A DNA stretch of 64,000 bases from Pandoraea bronchicola. GTDB lineage: Bacteria > Pseudomonadota > Gammaproteobacteria > Burkholderiales > Burkholderiaceae. The notes beneath the pieces were generated by a model. It was not told where the DNA came from. It saw only the letters and a program-made list of their open reading frames with translations, and ran no database searches. Below are positions 18,898 through 29,831 of the stretch, piece after piece. The translations under genes and the position numbers were made by a program. The stretch covers positions 310,001 to 374,000 of the forward strand of contig NZ_CABPST010000001.1 in NCBI RefSeq assembly GCF_902459805.1, read 5' to 3'. The stretch's first letter is position 1; every line of letters starts with the position of its first letter.

Positions 18898-19728
18898 TTA
18901 TTTCTGACAATGCGGGCAGAAGAATGTGGAGCGCTGGCCCTGCACGATCTGCCGGATCGGCGTGCCACACACGCGACACGGCTGTCCGGCACGATCGTAG
19001 ACGAAATACTCCTGCTGGAAATAGCCGCTCTTGCCATCGCTGCCGACAAAGTCGCGCAACGTGCTGCCGCCCTTCTCGATTGCCGCGGCGAGCACGTCCT
19101 TGACCGCTTTTGCGAGCTTTTCAGCGCGAGGCCGCGAGAGTTTGCCGGCCGGCATGCGCGGGTGGATGCCGGCACGGAAAAGACTCTCCGACGCGTAGAT
19201 ATTGCCCACACCCACGACGATGCTGCCCGCGAGCAGGGCCTGCTTGATGGCGACCGTCCGGCCTCGCGTGCCGGCATACAGCCATTGGCCATCGAAGTCG
19301 TCCGTCAGCGGTTCCACACCGAGGCCGGCGAGCAGCGGATGCATGAGCACGTCGCCAGCCGAGCGCGGATGGAACAGAACCGCACCGAAGCGGCGAGGAT
19401 CGCGATAGCGCAGCGCGCAGCGTTCGAACACCAGATCAATGTGGTCGTGAACGCCAGCAGCGGGCAGCGCGTGCGGTTCGGGCATGACGCGCAACGTACC
19501 GGTCATGCCCAGATGTACAAGCAGCCAGCCGGGTGCGTACTCGAGCAGCAGGTACTTGCCGCGGCGGGTCACACCGACGAGCGTCTCGCCGCGCAGGAGC
19601 GTGTCGAGCCCGTCGGGCACCGGCCAACGCAACGAGGCGTTGCGCACGTCGATACGCGCGATACGCGTGCCCGCCACGTGCGGCGCAATACCGCGGCGGG
19701 TGACTTCGACTTCTGGGAGTTCAGGCAT
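18898..19728 (-). CDS. mutM: Formamidopyrimidine-DNA glycosylase MutM
   Basis: Bifunctional glycosylase/AP lyase for 8-oxoguanine. The N-terminal PELPEVE (catalytic Pro1/Glu2 after Met removal), the helix-two-turn-helix ([18 protein letters not shown]) and the C-terminal zinc finger (CRVCGTPI...TFFCPHCQK) are complete. It has 276 residues. Its placement beside mutY joins both enzymes of the GO repair system, with an 85-nt gap on the same strand. Confidence 0.96.
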   Translation of the reverse strand: MPELPEVEVTRRGIAPHVAGTRIARIDVRNASLRWPVPDGLDTLLRGETLVGVTRRGKYLLLEYAPGWLLVHLGMTGTLRVMPEPHALPAAGVHDHIDLVFERCALRYRDPRRFGAVLFHPRSAGDVLMHPLLAGLGVEPLTDDFDGQWLYAGTRGRTVAIKQALLAGSIVVGVGNIYASESLFRAGIHPRMPAGKLSRPRAEKLAKAVKDVLAAAIEKGGSTLRDFVGSDGKSGYFQQEYFVYDRAGQPCRVCGTPIRQIVQGQRSTFFCPHCQK

Positions 19729-19807
19729 GCCTGCGAACGTTTGCTGAGGATTTAGACTCTATTGTATCGGGCGCGCTACAATCGCTCGAAACCTGCCGTG
19801 GATCCCT

Positions 19808-21763
19808 ATGCCGAACACCCGATTCCAGTCCATCCCCGCCGCTGACAACCTTGCGGTCACTGTGGCACCCGTGGTTTTGCGCCTGCGCGGCGCCCTGGCA
19901 CGCGGGGCGTGGGCCGGCGCAACGGCGCTCGGCGTCACCTGCGCCAGCGCCATCATGGCATTTCTGCCATCTTCGAGCGCGTTCGCGCAGACCGGACCCG
20001 CCGCGCAAACGGCACCGAAATCGCCAGCAGCCCCGGCCAGCGCCCCGGCGGCGGCACCGTCCAAGGCGAGCGCGCCCGGTGCTGCCGACGCGGACACCGA
20101 CGGCGAGGGCGAGGGCACCAAGTCCAACGCGAACGTCCCCCGCGAAAAGCTGCCGAACGTCGCGCTCTCCAGCGAGATCGTTTTCGAAGTGATGGCCGCC
20201 GAGTTGAGCCTGCAACAAGGCAATCTCGCGCCGGCGTTCAACACTTACATCGCACTGGCGAATCGGACGAAGGACCCGCGCATGGCACGCCGCGCCGTGG
20301 AGATTGCGCTGGGTGCGCGTCAGCTCGGCGATGCGCTCGTCGCCGCGCGCCTGTGGCATGAGCTCGATCCGAGCTGGCGTCCGGCCTCGCAGTTGCTGGC
20401 GAGTCTCGAAGTCGGCACCGGTCATCTGGCCGAAGCCGAGCCGCTGCTCGTCGAAGAACTGAACAAAGTGCCGGAAGCGCGTCGCGGACAGGCCATTCTC
20501 GAGCTGCAGCAGATGATTGCGCGCAGTCCGGAACGCGCCACCGGCATCGATTCGCTCAAACGCATGCTGGCCAACGATATGCAGCGCCCCGAGGCGCAAC
20601 TGGCCATTGCCCGCTCGCAACTCGATGCAGGCGACACCGCCGGTGCACGCACGTCGCTCGAAACGGCGCTCAAGCTCAAACCTGACTACGAGGCTGCGGC
20701 ACTGCTTTACGGTCAAATGGGCCCGGAAGAGCGCACTAGCGCGATCGCCGGGTTGAAGTCGTTCCTCGATCGTAATCCGAACGCCAAGGAAGCCCGCTTC
20801 GCCTACGCCAAGTTGCTGCTCGCGGACAACCAGCTCGATGCCGCGCAAAAGCAGTTTGAAACGCTGGAGAAGCGCTATCCGCACGAACTCTCGACCCTGA
20901 TGGCGCTCGCGTTGCTCAACCTGCACGCCAAGCATCCCGAGCAGGCCGAACAATATCTGCAAAAGTACGCGGCGGAGGCGGAGCAACAGAACACCGACGG
21001 GGCGCAGGCCTACGTCTATCTCGCGCAGATCGCGCAGGATCGCAAGGATTATCCGGCCGCCGACAAGTGGCTCTCGAAGATTCGCGAGGACAGCAACGCC
21101 TATCTGCCGGCACAGATCGGGCGCGCGCAATTGCTCGCCGATCAGGGCAAGGTCGAGGAAGGCCGTGCGCTGTTGCACGGCATCAAGTCGAGCGACCCGC
21201 GCGAGCAACTCGCGCTCAAGCGTGCCGAATCGGATCTGCTCGTCAAGGCAAAGCGCTACGACGACGCGGAGAAGCTGCTCGCCGCCGAGGTCAAGAGCAA
21301 TCCCGACGATCCGGATCTGCTTTATCAGTACGGCATGGTGGCCGAGCTGAACAAGCACTACGACGTGATGGAAAAAGCGATGCGTCGTGTGATGACGTCG
21401 CAACCCGATAACGCGCAGGCTTACAACGCGCTGGGCTATTCGCTGACGGAGCGCAACACGCGCCTGCCCGAGGCGCTCAAGCTGCTGCAGAAGGCCTCGT
21501 CGCTTGCGCCGGAAGACCCCTACATCATGGACAGTCTGGGTTGGGTGAAGTACCGCCTCGGCGACAAGCAACAGGCGCTTGATCTGCTGCGTCGCGCCTA
21601 TGGCATTCAGGCTCAGGCGGAAATCGGCGCGCATCTGGGTGAGGTGCTGTGGGAGCTGGGCCAGCAGGACGAAGCGCGCAAGACCTGGCGCGAAGCGGCC
21701 AAGCTCGACGGCGATGACGACACCCTGCGCTCCACCATGAAGCGCTACAACGTGACACCGTAA
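19808..21763 (+). CDS. Exported tetratricopeptide-repeat protein
   Basis: A 651-residue protein with a hydrophobic N-terminal segment (~35-60, ending ...SSAFAQ) that suggests export, then an Ala/Pro-rich linker and about ten TPR-like helix pairs from ~110 to the C-terminus (for example AQAYNALGYSLTERNTRLPEALKLLQKA). Proteins of this type lie directly before lolB in many Burkholderiales. An envelope-associated scaffold role is likely, but function is unknown. The stop overlaps the lolB ATG by one base (TAATG). Confidence 0.8.
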   Translation: MPNTRFQSIPAADNLAVTVAPVVLRLRGALARGAWAGATALGVTCASAIMAFLPSSSAFAQTGPAAQTAPKSPAAPASAPAAAPSKASAPGAADADTDGEGEGTKSNANVPREKLPNVALSSEIVFEVMAAELSLQQGNLAPAFNTYIALANRTKDPRMARRAVEIALGARQLGDALVAARLWHELDPSWRPASQLLASLEVGTGHLAEAEPLLVEELNKVPEARRGQAILELQQMIARSPERATGIDSLKRMLANDMQRPEAQLAIARSQLDAGDTAGARTSLETALKLKPDYEAAALLYGQMGPEERTSAIAGLKSFLDRNPNAKEARFAYAKLLLADNQLDAAQKQFETLEKRYPHELSTLMALALLNLHAKHPEQAEQYLQKYAAEAEQQNTDGAQAYVYLAQIAQDRKDYPAADKWLSKIREDSNAYLPAQIGRAQLLADQGKVEEGRALLHGIKSSDPREQLALKRAESDLLVKAKRYDDAEKLLAAEVKSNPDDPDLLYQYGMVAELNKHYDVMEKAMRRVMTSQPDNAQAYNALGYSLTERNTRLPEALKLLQKASSLAPEDPYIMDSLGWVKYRLGDKQQALDLLRRAYGIQAQAEIGAHLGEVLWELGQQDEARKTWREAAKLDGDDDTLRSTMKRYNVTP

Positions 21764-22407
21764 TGCCAAAGTTGTCGACGCTTTCGTTGGGTGCCGTGTC
21801 GTTCTCACTTATTGCCTCTCGTTCGGTCCGTGCCATGACCTTGGCGCTGGTCTGCGCGAGCACCCTGTTGACGGCGGGTTGCGCGAGTCTTGCGCCGTCC
21901 GTGCCGGTCACGCCTTCGGACGGCACCAGCGTCGAACACTATCGCGGGCGCTTCGCCGTGCGCTACGAGCAGAACGGCGAAGCACGCAATACTTACGGCA
22001 ATTTCGATTGGCAGCAGAACGGCGAGAACGCGACCGTCCAACTGCTCGACCCGCTTGGGCAGACGCAGGCGATCGTGCGCGAGAATCCGCGCAGCGCGTC
22101 GCTTGAATTGCCCGGCAAAGCGCCGCTGACCGGCCCGCGTCTCGAAGATGTCATGCACAACGCACTGGGCTTTGCGCTGCCGGTAGGCGGCCTGCGCTAT
22201 TGGCTGCGCATGCAGAGCGCGCCGGGTTCGCAGGCCAGCATCGAGCGCGATCCGCAGACCCAACGACCGACCCATTTGAAGCAGGACGGCTGGACGATCG
22301 ACTATCAGGCGTATTTCGACAGCGCACCGCTGCGGGTCAAGCGTATCGACCTCTCGCGCGACCTCGACGGCTCGCCGCTCGCCGTTCGGCTGGTGATCGA
22401 CGAGTAA
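21763..22407 (+). CDS. lolB: Outer-membrane lipoprotein receptor LolB
   Basis: Receives lipoproteins from LolA and inserts them into the outer membrane. A signal peptide with lipobox LLTAGC (Cys at ~40) is followed by the LolB beta-barrel-like fold (HYRGRFAVRYEQ..., GNFDWQQ, ATVQLLDPLGQTQA, VGGLRYWL). Its 214 residues make it itself a lipoprotein. It is coupled to the upstream TPR gene. Confidence 0.92.
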   Translation: MPKLSTLSLGAVSFSLIASRSVRAMTLALVCASTLLTAGCASLAPSVPVTPSDGTSVEHYRGRFAVRYEQNGEARNTYGNFDWQQNGENATVQLLDPLGQTQAIVRENPRSASLELPGKAPLTGPRLEDVMHNALGFALPVGGLRYWLRMQSAPGSQASIERDPQTQRPTHLKQDGWTIDYQAYFDSAPLRVKRIDLSRDLDGSPLAVRLVIDE

Positions 22408-22653
22408 GCCTCGCGCGTCTCGTCTTGCCCTTTGCTCCGCTTTCGAGACAGTCACGTCGATGCCCACAGGCGTCGCCGCCGCGACGGTGCTATGCTTGGC
22501 GCCGCCCGATCAGGTGTGTATCGACATCGTGAGCGCACCGTGCGAGTGCGGCCCCCTGTCGATGGGGCTGTATCGGGACACCTTCCCCATTTCCGGACAC
22601 TGTCATCGCGAGGTCGCCACGACCGTGTCCGATAGCCATCGTTTCGCATCGCC

Positions 22654-23523
22654 ATGTACGAAATCCTGCGTGACTGTCCGGCTCCGGCCAAGCTGAACCT
22701 GTTCCTGCATATCGTGGGGCGCCGGCCGAACGGCTATCACGAGTTGCAAACCGTCTTCCAACTGATCGACTGGGCCGACACGCTGCACTTCGAGCGCCGC
22801 GACGACGCGCAGATCGTGCACACGAACCCGCTGCCGGGCGTGCCGCCTCAGACCGATCTCACCGTGCGGGCCGCCCGTCTCCTGCAGGAGCATTGCGGTG
22901 TGCGGTTCGGTGTGGACATCGCCATTGAGAAGCGGCTGCCGGCAGGCGGCGGCATCGGCGGCGGCAGCTCCGATGCCGCGACGACGCTGCTCGCGCTCAA
23001 CCGCATGTGGCAGCTCGATCTGCCGCGCGCTGAACTCCAGACGCTCGCCTTGAAGCTCGGCGCTGACGTGCCGTTTTTTGTCTTCGGCCGCAATGCCTTT
23101 GCCGAGGGCCTGGGCGAAGAGTTGCATGCAGTCGATTTGCCGCAGCGGCACTTCCTCGTCGTGAACCCGCGCGTACACGTCGCGACAGACAAAATATTTC
23201 GCGATCCCCTGTTGACAAGGGATACGAAGATCGTCACAATGGCGTTCTTTCTTGAGCACGCCAGCAAAAACATGCTCGCAACGGATGAAATCTTCCGTAA
23301 CGACATGCAGGCGGCAGTCACTCGAGAATACGCGGAAGTCGCTGCCGTGATTGACTGGTTCAGAACCTTCACCACGGCCCGCATGACAGGATCCGGCGCT
23401 AGCGTGTTTGCGGTATTCGACACGAAGGCTGACGCAGAAGCTGCATGTAAGCGATTGCCAGAGCGCTGGCTCGGTCAAGTGACCTCCAGTCTGGCCGAAC
23501 ACCCAATGTTCGGATTCGCGTGA
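22654..23523 (+). CDS. ispE: 4-diphosphocytidyl-2-C-methyl-D-erythritol kinase IspE
   Basis: GHMP kinase of the MEP isoprenoid pathway. It shows the N-terminal [12 protein letters not shown], the ATP loop [18 protein letters not shown] (~90-107) and C-terminal [12 protein letters not shown]. It has 289 residues. It follows lolB after a 246-bp gap in which I see no gene. The lolB-ispE-tRNA-prs order is standard in beta- and gamma-proteobacteria. Confidence 0.96.
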   Translation: MYEILRDCPAPAKLNLFLHIVGRRPNGYHELQTVFQLIDWADTLHFERRDDAQIVHTNPLPGVPPQTDLTVRAARLLQEHCGVRFGVDIAIEKRLPAGGGIGGGSSDAATTLLALNRMWQLDLPRAELQTLALKLGADVPFFVFGRNAFAEGLGEELHAVDLPQRHFLVVNPRVHVATDKIFRDPLLTRDTKIVTMAFFLEHASKNMLATDEIFRNDMQAAVTREYAEVAAVIDWFRTFTTARMTGSGASVFAVFDTKADAEAACKRLPERWLGQVTSSLAEHPMFGFA

Positions 23524-23577
23524 AAAAGTTTTACTTTGTTGCGTTTCCTACGACGCAGCAAGGGCATCGGTTAGTGT

Positions 23578-23654
23578 AGGGGAGTCGCCAAGTTGGTTAA
23601 GGCACCGGATTTTGATTCCGGCATACGAGGGTTCGAGTCCTTCCTCCCCTGCCA
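23578..23654 (+). tRNA. tRNA-Gln (UUG)
   Basis: Acceptor stem AGGGGAG pairs with CTCCCCT; a discriminator G and encoded CCA (23652-23654) follow. The anticodon arm CCGGA-TTTTGAT-TCCGG places TTG at 23612-23614. The T-loop GTTCGAGTC is standard. It sits between ispE and prs. Confidence 0.98.
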
Positions 23655-23703
23655 ATTTCTCTGTCGTGCAGTGTCAGCATCCAAACGTTCCGCAGGTAGC
23701 CAG

Positions 23704-24651
23704 ATGAGTAGTGATAACCTAATGGTATTCACCGGGAACGCCAATCCCGCCCTGGCCCAAGCGGTCGTCGACACTCTCGGTATCCCGCTCGGCAAGGCAA
23801 TGGCGAGCCGGTTCTCCGACGGCGAAATCCAGGTCGAAATTCAGGAAAACGTGCGCGGCAAGGACGTCTTCGTCCTCCAGTCGACGTGCGCTCCGACCAA
23901 CGACAATCTGATGGAACTGATGATCATGGTCGACGCGCTCAAGCGCGCTTCTGCCGGCCGGATCACTGCTGCCATTCCGTATTTCGGCTATGCCCGTCAA
24001 GATCGCCGCCCCCGTTCGGCGCGTGTGGCGATCTCGGCGAAGGTCGTAGCCAACATGCTGCAAATTGCGGGCGTCGAGCGCATCATCACGATGGACCTGC
24101 ACGCCGACCAGATTCAAGGTTTCTTCGATATCCCGGTCGACAATATTTACGCTTCGCCGCTGCTGCTGGCAGATGTGCGCGAACAGAACCACGAAAACCT
24201 GCTGGTGGTTTCGCCGGACGTCGGCGGTGTGGTGCGTGCCCGCGCACTCGCAAAGCAACTGCACTGCTATCTGGCCATCATCGACAAGCGTCGTCCGAAG
24301 GCCAACGTCGCCGAAGTGATGAACATCATCGGTGAAGTCGAAGGCCGCACCTGCGTCATCATGGATGACATGGTCGACACCGCCGGCACGCTGTGCAAGG
24401 CCGCGCAAGTGCTCAAGGCGCGTGGCGCGCAGAAGGTTTATGCGTACTGCACGCACCCGGTGCTTTCCGGCGGTGCCGCAGCGCGTATCAACGCCTCGGA
24501 GCTGGACGAAGTTGTCGTGACGGATACGATTCCGCTGCGCGACGACTCGAAGGGCGGCAAGATTCGCCAGTTGAGCTGCGCCAATCTGCTCGCCGAGACG
24601 TTCTCGCGTATTCGTCGCGGCGACTCGGTGATGTCGCTGTTCGCGGAATAA
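23704..24651 (+). CDS. prs: Ribose-phosphate pyrophosphokinase
   Basis: Makes PRPP from ribose 5-phosphate and ATP, feeding purine, pyrimidine, His and Trp synthesis. It shows [20 protein letters not shown], the regulatory loop [14 protein letters not shown] and the PRPP signature [14 protein letters not shown]. It has 315 residues from ATG 23704, matching the family exactly. Confidence 0.97.
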   Translation: MSSDNLMVFTGNANPALAQAVVDTLGIPLGKAMASRFSDGEIQVEIQENVRGKDVFVLQSTCAPTNDNLMELMIMVDALKRASAGRITAAIPYFGYARQDRRPRSARVAISAKVVANMLQIAGVERIITMDLHADQIQGFFDIPVDNIYASPLLLADVREQNHENLLVVSPDVGGVVRARALAKQLHCYLAIIDKRRPKANVAEVMNIIGEVEGRTCVIMDDMVDTAGTLCKAAQVLKARGAQKVYAYCTHPVLSGGAAARINASELDEVVVTDTIPLRDDSKGGKIRQLSCANLLAETFSRIRRGDSVMSLFAE

Positions 24652-24673
24652 GCGCGTTCATAGCATTTTGCGG

Positions 24674-24727
24674 CGGCGCCTGTTTGGCGCCGTTGTTATG
24701 TCGGCGGGGAGCATCTCCCCGCCTTTG
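24674..24727 (+). terminator. Two tandem hairpins between prs and rplY
   Basis: The first is CGGCGCC-TGTTT-GGCGCCG followed by TTGTT (24674-24697). The second is GGCGGGGA-GCATC-TCCCCGCC followed by TTTGT (24703-24727). They probably end the prs transcript; the second may also attenuate readthrough into rplY. Confidence 0.65.
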
Positions 24728-24807
24728 TCGTTCCTGAAGCCTGCATTTTTTGGCACGGTATTCGGGAAGAAATCGCTGCCTGGTCGCGGGCAGTACAAGG
24801 AGTTGTT

Positions 24808-25428
24808 ATGAAAGTCGTCGCTTTTGAGCGTAATCTGCAAGGTACGGGTGCGAGCCGCCGCCTGCGCAATGCCGGTAAGACCGCGGGCATCGTGTACGGT
24901 GGTAACGTCGATCCGAAGTTGATCGAACTCGATCACAACGCCCTGTGGCACGCCCTCCGCAAGGAAGCCTTCCACTCGTCGATTCTCGAGCTGGAAGTCG
25001 CTGGCAAGACCGAACAAGTGCTGCTGCGCGATGTGCAGTACCACCCGTTCAAGCAACTGGTTCTGCACGTGGATTTCCAACGTGTCGACCCGAACAAGTC
25101 GATCCACGTGAAGGTGCCCCTGCACTTCCTGGGTGCTGAGAACGCCCCGGCCGTGAAGCTGGCTTCGAACGTGATCAGCCACACCGTGAACGACCTGGAC
25201 ATCAACTGCCTGCCGGGCAAGCTGCCGGAATTCCTGGAAGTTGACCTGTCGAAGCTGGAAGCCGGTCAATCGGTGCACGCCAAGGACGTCAAGCTGCCCG
25301 CCGGCGTGACGCTCACGCTGCACGTCGAGCAAGAAAACCCGGTGGTGGCACAAGCCGTCCAACCGGCGGGTGCTGCTGCTGACGAAGCGGCTGCCCCGGC
25401 TGCCGAAGGCGAAACGCCGGCGGCCTAA
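24808..25428 (+). CDS. rplY: 50S ribosomal protein bL25 (general stress protein Ctc)
   Basis: 5S rRNA-binding ribosomal protein of the long Ctc type: an N-terminal L25 domain (residues ~1-92, [20 protein letters not shown]) plus the C-terminal TL5 domain and an Ala/Glu-rich tail. It has 206 residues; AAGGAG lies before the ATG. prs-rplY-pth is a conserved order. Confidence 0.96.
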   Translation: MKVVAFERNLQGTGASRRLRNAGKTAGIVYGGNVDPKLIELDHNALWHALRKEAFHSSILELEVAGKTEQVLLRDVQYHPFKQLVLHVDFQRVDPNKSIHVKVPLHFLGAENAPAVKLASNVISHTVNDLDINCLPGKLPEFLEVDLSKLEAGQSVHAKDVKLPAGVTLTLHVEQENPVVAQAVQPAGAAADEAAAPAAEGETPAA

Positions 25429-25468
25429 GCCTCGTGCGTTAGCTTTCAGCGGCGACGCTGGACGCAAG

Positions 25469-25502
25469 ACCCGCCGCGACATCATGTCCGGCGGGTTTTT
25501 TT
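25469..25502 (+). terminator. Intrinsic terminator after rplY
   Basis: ACCCGCCG (25469-25476) pairs with CGGCGGGT (25489-25496) with an inner GAC/GTC pairing, followed by a run of seven T. Confidence 0.88.
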
Positions 25503-25551
25503 ATGGCGGCGCGTATGCCTGACAGGCCCGCGCCAAGATCCTGATACCGAA

Positions 25552-26148
25552 ATGATCAAGCTGATCGTAGGGCTCGGCAATCCGGGCGCCGAATATACAG
25601 CGACGCGTCACAATGCCGGCTTCTGGTTCGTTGACGCGCTGGCGCAGCAATGCGGTGCATCGCTCACGAACCAGAAGAACTTCCACGGCTTCGCTGCGCG
25701 TGCGCGCATCGCCGGTCAGGAAGTGTGGCTGCTCGAGCCGCAGACCTTCATGAACCGCTCGGGACAGTCAGTCGTGGCGCTCGCGCGCTTCTACAAGATC
25801 CTGCCGGATGAAATTCTCGTCGTTCACGACGAACTCGATCTGCTGCCCGGCACCGTGAAGCTCAAGCGAGGCGGCGGCAGCGGCGGTCACAACGGCTTGA
25901 AAGACATTGCCGCACACCTGACGACCCCCGAGTTCTGGCGCCTGCGCCTGGGCATTGGACATCCACGCACGCTGCAACCGGCGGGCAGCCAGCAGCAGGT
26001 GGTGGACTTCGTGCTCAAACCGCCGCGCAAGGAAGAACAGGCGCAGATCGACGACGCAATGTCGCGCTCACTCGACATCGTCGACCTGGTCGTCAAAGGC
26101 GACATGGAAAAGGCAATGATGCGTCTGCACGCTACGCCAGGGAAGTAA
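25552..26148 (+). CDS. pth: Peptidyl-tRNA hydrolase
   Basis: Recycles peptidyl-tRNA released from stalled ribosomes. It shows [24 protein letters not shown] (catalytic His in RHN), [23 protein letters not shown] and [13 protein letters not shown]. Its 198 residues are normal. It converges with the ferredoxin gene, 35 nt apart. Confidence 0.96.
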   Translation: MIKLIVGLGNPGAEYTATRHNAGFWFVDALAQQCGASLTNQKNFHGFAARARIAGQEVWLLEPQTFMNRSGQSVVALARFYKILPDEILVVHDELDLLPGTVKLKRGGGSGGHNGLKDIAAHLTTPEFWRLRLGIGHPRTLQPAGSQQQVVDFVLKPPRKEEQAQIDDAMSRSLDIVDLVVKGDMEKAMMRLHATPGK

Positions 26149-26183
26149 GCGAAGCGGCAGACGAACGAGCGGCGGCGCGCCGC

Positions 26184-26471
<288 letters not shown>

Positions 26472-26505
26472 TCAGCCATCAGGCCACGACCGGCGCGCAC
26501 GATAC

Positions 26506-27039
<534 letters not shown>

Positions 27040-27055
27040 TTATTCATTGTGGTCT

Positions 27056-27649
27056 CTAGGTTTTCGGAATCGATTCAAGCAGATGATAATGCACCGCTCC
27101 GGCTTTCGCCCGGCGCAGGCATGCGAGACCGAACGCAGCGAGCGCGTCGTCCGCCAGCGGGGTGTCGGATTCGGCGTAGATCACACCGTTCGGGGCCAGC
27201 AGACGGGCCGCAGGCGCCAGCAGATCACTCAGCCAGCCGCTCGCAAACGGAGGATCGAGAAACACCACGTCGAAAGCCCCGGGCGCGAGTGTGGTTATCA
27301 GGCGTCTCGCATCGGCCTGCACGATCTCGATCTGGCGGGCATCGAGCTTCGCCTGATTGGCGCGAAGCTGCCGGACGGCGGGCGCGGCCTGCTCGATCAT
27401 GAGCACCCGTGCGGCGCCGCGCGAAGCCGCCTCGAACCCCAGCGCCCCACTGCCCGCGAACGCGTCGAGACACTGCATGCCGCTCAGATCCTGGCCGAGC
27501 CAGTTGAACAGCGTTTCGCGCACACGGTCGGGCGTGGGCCGCAGACCGTCGCCCGACGGCACCGGCAGCGGCGTACGTTTCCACTGACCGCCGATGATGC
27601 GGACCTGCTGCGGCGCGCCGCGTGCCACGTTACCTGCGCCGGACTTCAT
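27056..27649 (-). CDS. rsmD: 16S rRNA (guanine966-N2)-methyltransferase RsmD
   Basis: SAM-dependent rRNA methyltransferase. RIIGGQWKRTPLPV, GLRPTPDRVRETLFNWL, the SAM motif LDAFAGSGALGFEAASRGA and catalytic DPPF (FLDPPFASG) are present. It has 197 residues. The usual neighbours (ftsY, M16 peptidases) are separated from it by the plus-strand ABC exporter genes. Confidence 0.95.
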   Translation of the reverse strand: MKSGAGNVARGAPQQVRIIGGQWKRTPLPVPSGDGLRPTPDRVRETLFNWLGQDLSGMQCLDAFAGSGALGFEAASRGAARVLMIEQAAPAVRQLRANQAKLDARQIEIVQADARRLITTLAPGAFDVVFLDPPFASGWLSDLLAPAARLLAPNGVIYAESDTPLADDALAAFGLACLRRAKAGAVHYHLLESIPKT

Positions 27650-27921
27650 ACCGTCCTCCGCGACACAACCATGCCGAATGCGCCGTCACCGGGGCAAAAA
27701 TGAGTTCGCGCACGCGGCTGCGCACGCCAGGAATCCAAAATCATGACAATTCACGCTACATTGTTGAGGCGAAACATACCACATCGCCCGCCATACCCGC
27801 CGCATAAGGGCGCGCAATCGGTAAGACAACGCGCCAACACCGGCCGGCCGGTGTCGGGCAATGCGCAGACGCCACACTGAGGACGCGCCCAGCCGCTCAA
27901 CAGGAGACCCCCCGACTCGCC

Positions 27922-28839
27922 ATGATCGAAGCTGCCATCGAGGTAACTGAGCTATGCAAGGCCTATGACGGCCGCCCTGTGGTCGATCATCTGTCACTGC
28001 GCGTGGCCCCGGGCGAGTGCTTCGGCCTGCTGGGTCCGAACGGGGCAGGCAAGACCACCACCCTGCGTATGTTGCTGGGTTTGGTCACCCCCGACGCCGG
28101 AGAAATCCGTCTCGGTGGCCTGCCCGTTCCGCAAATGGCCCCGGAGGCCCGGCGCCGTGTCGGCGTTGTGCCTCAATTCGACAATCTGGACCCCGACTTC
28201 ACTGTCCGCGAGAACCTGGCCGTCTTCGGCCGATATTTCGGACTCTCCTCTGCTGTCCTCCGCGAGCGAGTGCCCGCCCTGCTCGCATTCGCGCGTCTCG
28301 AATCGAAGGCAGACGCCCGGGTCAGTCAGCTTTCGGGCGGGATGAAACGACGCCTCACCCTTGCCCGCGCCCTCATCAACAATCCCGATCTGCTGGTACT
28401 CGACGAGCCGACCACTGGCCTCGACCCGCAAGCCCGGCACTTGATCTGGGAACGGCTCAAATCGCTGATGAACGAGGGCAAGACGATTCTGCTCACGACA
28501 CACTTCATGGAAGAAGCCGAGCGCTTGTGCCACCGCCTGTGCGTGATCGACAACGGCCGCAAGATTGCCGAGGGCACCCCGCCCAAACTCGTCGCACGGG
28601 AGATCGGGTGCGACGTTGTGGAGGTGTTCGGCGACGTGCCGCCGGCGTTGCTCGCGCGACTGGCCCCGCTCGCCGAGCGTCTCGAGACGAGCGGTGAGAC
28701 GCACTTCTGCTACGTGCGCGACGCCGCCCCGCTCGTGAGCGCGCTGCAAGATCAGCCCGGCGTGCGCTATCTGCATCGGCGCGCCAATCTGGAGGACGTC
28801 TTCCTCAAACTCACGGGGCGGGAGATGCGCGATGACTGA
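27922..28839 (+). CDS. NodI-type ABC exporter ATP-binding protein
   Basis: A 305-residue ATPase of the NodI/DrrA class. Walker [15 protein letters not shown], the signature [15 protein letters not shown], Walker [15 protein letters not shown] and switch His in [13 protein letters not shown] are all present, followed by the C-terminal regulatory extension of these exporters. It overlaps the permease gene by 8 nt. Substrates of NodIJ homologues outside rhizobia are usually unknown (lipo-oligosaccharides in rhizobia). Confidence 0.9.
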   Translation: MIEAAIEVTELCKAYDGRPVVDHLSLRVAPGECFGLLGPNGAGKTTTLRMLLGLVTPDAGEIRLGGLPVPQMAPEARRRVGVVPQFDNLDPDFTVRENLAVFGRYFGLSSAVLRERVPALLAFARLESKADARVSQLSGGMKRRLTLARALINNPDLLVLDEPTTGLDPQARHLIWERLKSLMNEGKTILLTTHFMEEAERLCHRLCVIDNGRKIAEGTPPKLVAREIGCDVVEVFGDVPPALLARLAPLAERLETSGETHFCYVRDAAPLVSALQDQPGVRYLHRRANLEDVFLKLTGREMRDD

Positions 28840-29716
28840 GCACGATCGACACGATCCCGGCGGTTCAACCCATGCGGATGGCGCCGCTGCCGCAACGGCG
28901 AGCACGCCTCGTGCCGCTGCGCCACAGGGGCATCCTCCCGATGCGCCCCGCTATCTCCCGGGATTCACGCCGTGGATGGGGGTCTGGCGGCGCAACTTCC
29001 TCGTGTGGCGCAAGCTCGCCATTGCGTCGATGTTCGGCAATCTGGCCGACCCCATGATTTACCTCTTCGGGCTGGGATTCGGCCTCGGCATGATGGTCGG
29101 CGAAGTCGACGGCACCTCGTACATCGCATTTCTCGCGGCGGGCACCGTGGGCTCCAGTGTGATGTTCTCCGCGAGCTTCGAGTCGATGTACTCGGGCTTC
29201 TCTCGCATGCACGTGCAACGCACGTGGGAAGCGCTGATGCACACGCCGCTCACGTTGGGTGACGTCGTGCTTGGCGAAGTCGTGTGGGCCGCCAGCAAGG
29301 CGGTGCTCTCGGGTCTCGCCATCCTGGTGGTGGCCAGTGCGCTCGGCTATGCTCGCATCGAAAGCCTGCCTGTGGTGCTGCCTGTGGTCCTGCTCGCGGG
29401 ACTGGCGTTCGCGAGTCTGGCCATGGTGATGACGGCGCTCGCACCGAGCTACGACTTCTTCATGTTCTACCAAACCCTTGTGATGACGCCGATGCTGCTG
29501 CTCTCGGGCGTGTTCTTCCCGTTATCGCAACTCCCGGCAGCGGCACGTCATGTGACGGAGTGGCTGCCGCTCGCTCACGCGGTGGCCCTGATCCGTCCTG
29601 CCATGCTCGGGCGCGCCATCGACTTGCCGTGGCTGCACGCCGGTGCGCTTGCGGCCTACGCCGTCGTCGGGTTCGCTGTCGCACTGGTGCTGTTACGCCG
29701 GCGAATTCTCCGGTAA
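28832..29716 (+). CDS. NodJ-type ABC-2 exporter permease
   Basis: A 294-residue permease with six predicted helices after a ~60-residue Ala/Pro-rich cytoplasmic N-terminus. ABC-2 landmarks are the N-terminal [26 protein letters not shown] and the [25 protein letters not shown] segment typical of NodJ/DrrB. It is translationally coupled to the ATPase. The pair is inserted on the plus strand between rsmD and the M16 peptidases. Confidence 0.9.
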   Translation: MTEHDRHDPGGSTHADGAAAATASTPRAAAPQGHPPDAPRYLPGFTPWMGVWRRNFLVWRKLAIASMFGNLADPMIYLFGLGFGLGMMVGEVDGTSYIAFLAAGTVGSSVMFSASFESMYSGFSRMHVQRTWEALMHTPLTLGDVVLGEVVWAASKAVLSGLAILVVASALGYARIESLPVVLPVVLLAGLAFASLAMVMTALAPSYDFFMFYQTLVMTPMLLLSGVFFPLSQLPAAARHVTEWLPLAHAVALIRPAMLGRAIDLPWLHAGALAAYAVVGFAVALVLLRRRILR

Positions 29717-29754
29717 CAGGTGCAACGCTCTCTGGCAGATCGCCGTCATCAAAG

Positions 29755-29788
29755 AAAAACGGCACCGGGAATCTCCGGTGCCGTTTTT
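29755..29788. terminator. Bidirectional terminator between nodJ-like and M16 genes
   Basis: A perfect 14-bp stem (AAAAACGGCACCGG and its complement at 29775-29788) with a 6-nt loop and A/T tracts on both sides, so it can stop transcription from either direction. Confidence 0.92.
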
Positions 29789-29831
29789 CGTTCGGCGTGC
29801 CTGCCACGCGACGTCTGCCGCGCGATGACGA

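Noticed and set aside
17652-19292. Apparent 546-residue MutY with a long N-terminal extension
   Set aside because: The extension reads mutM DNA in a different frame; MutY homology begins after ATG 18812. Not a fusion.
19721-21808. 695-codon minus-strand frame opposite the TPR gene
   Set aside because: Shadow of the TPR protein; the plus-strand frame has helical repeats and export signal and is coupled to lolB.
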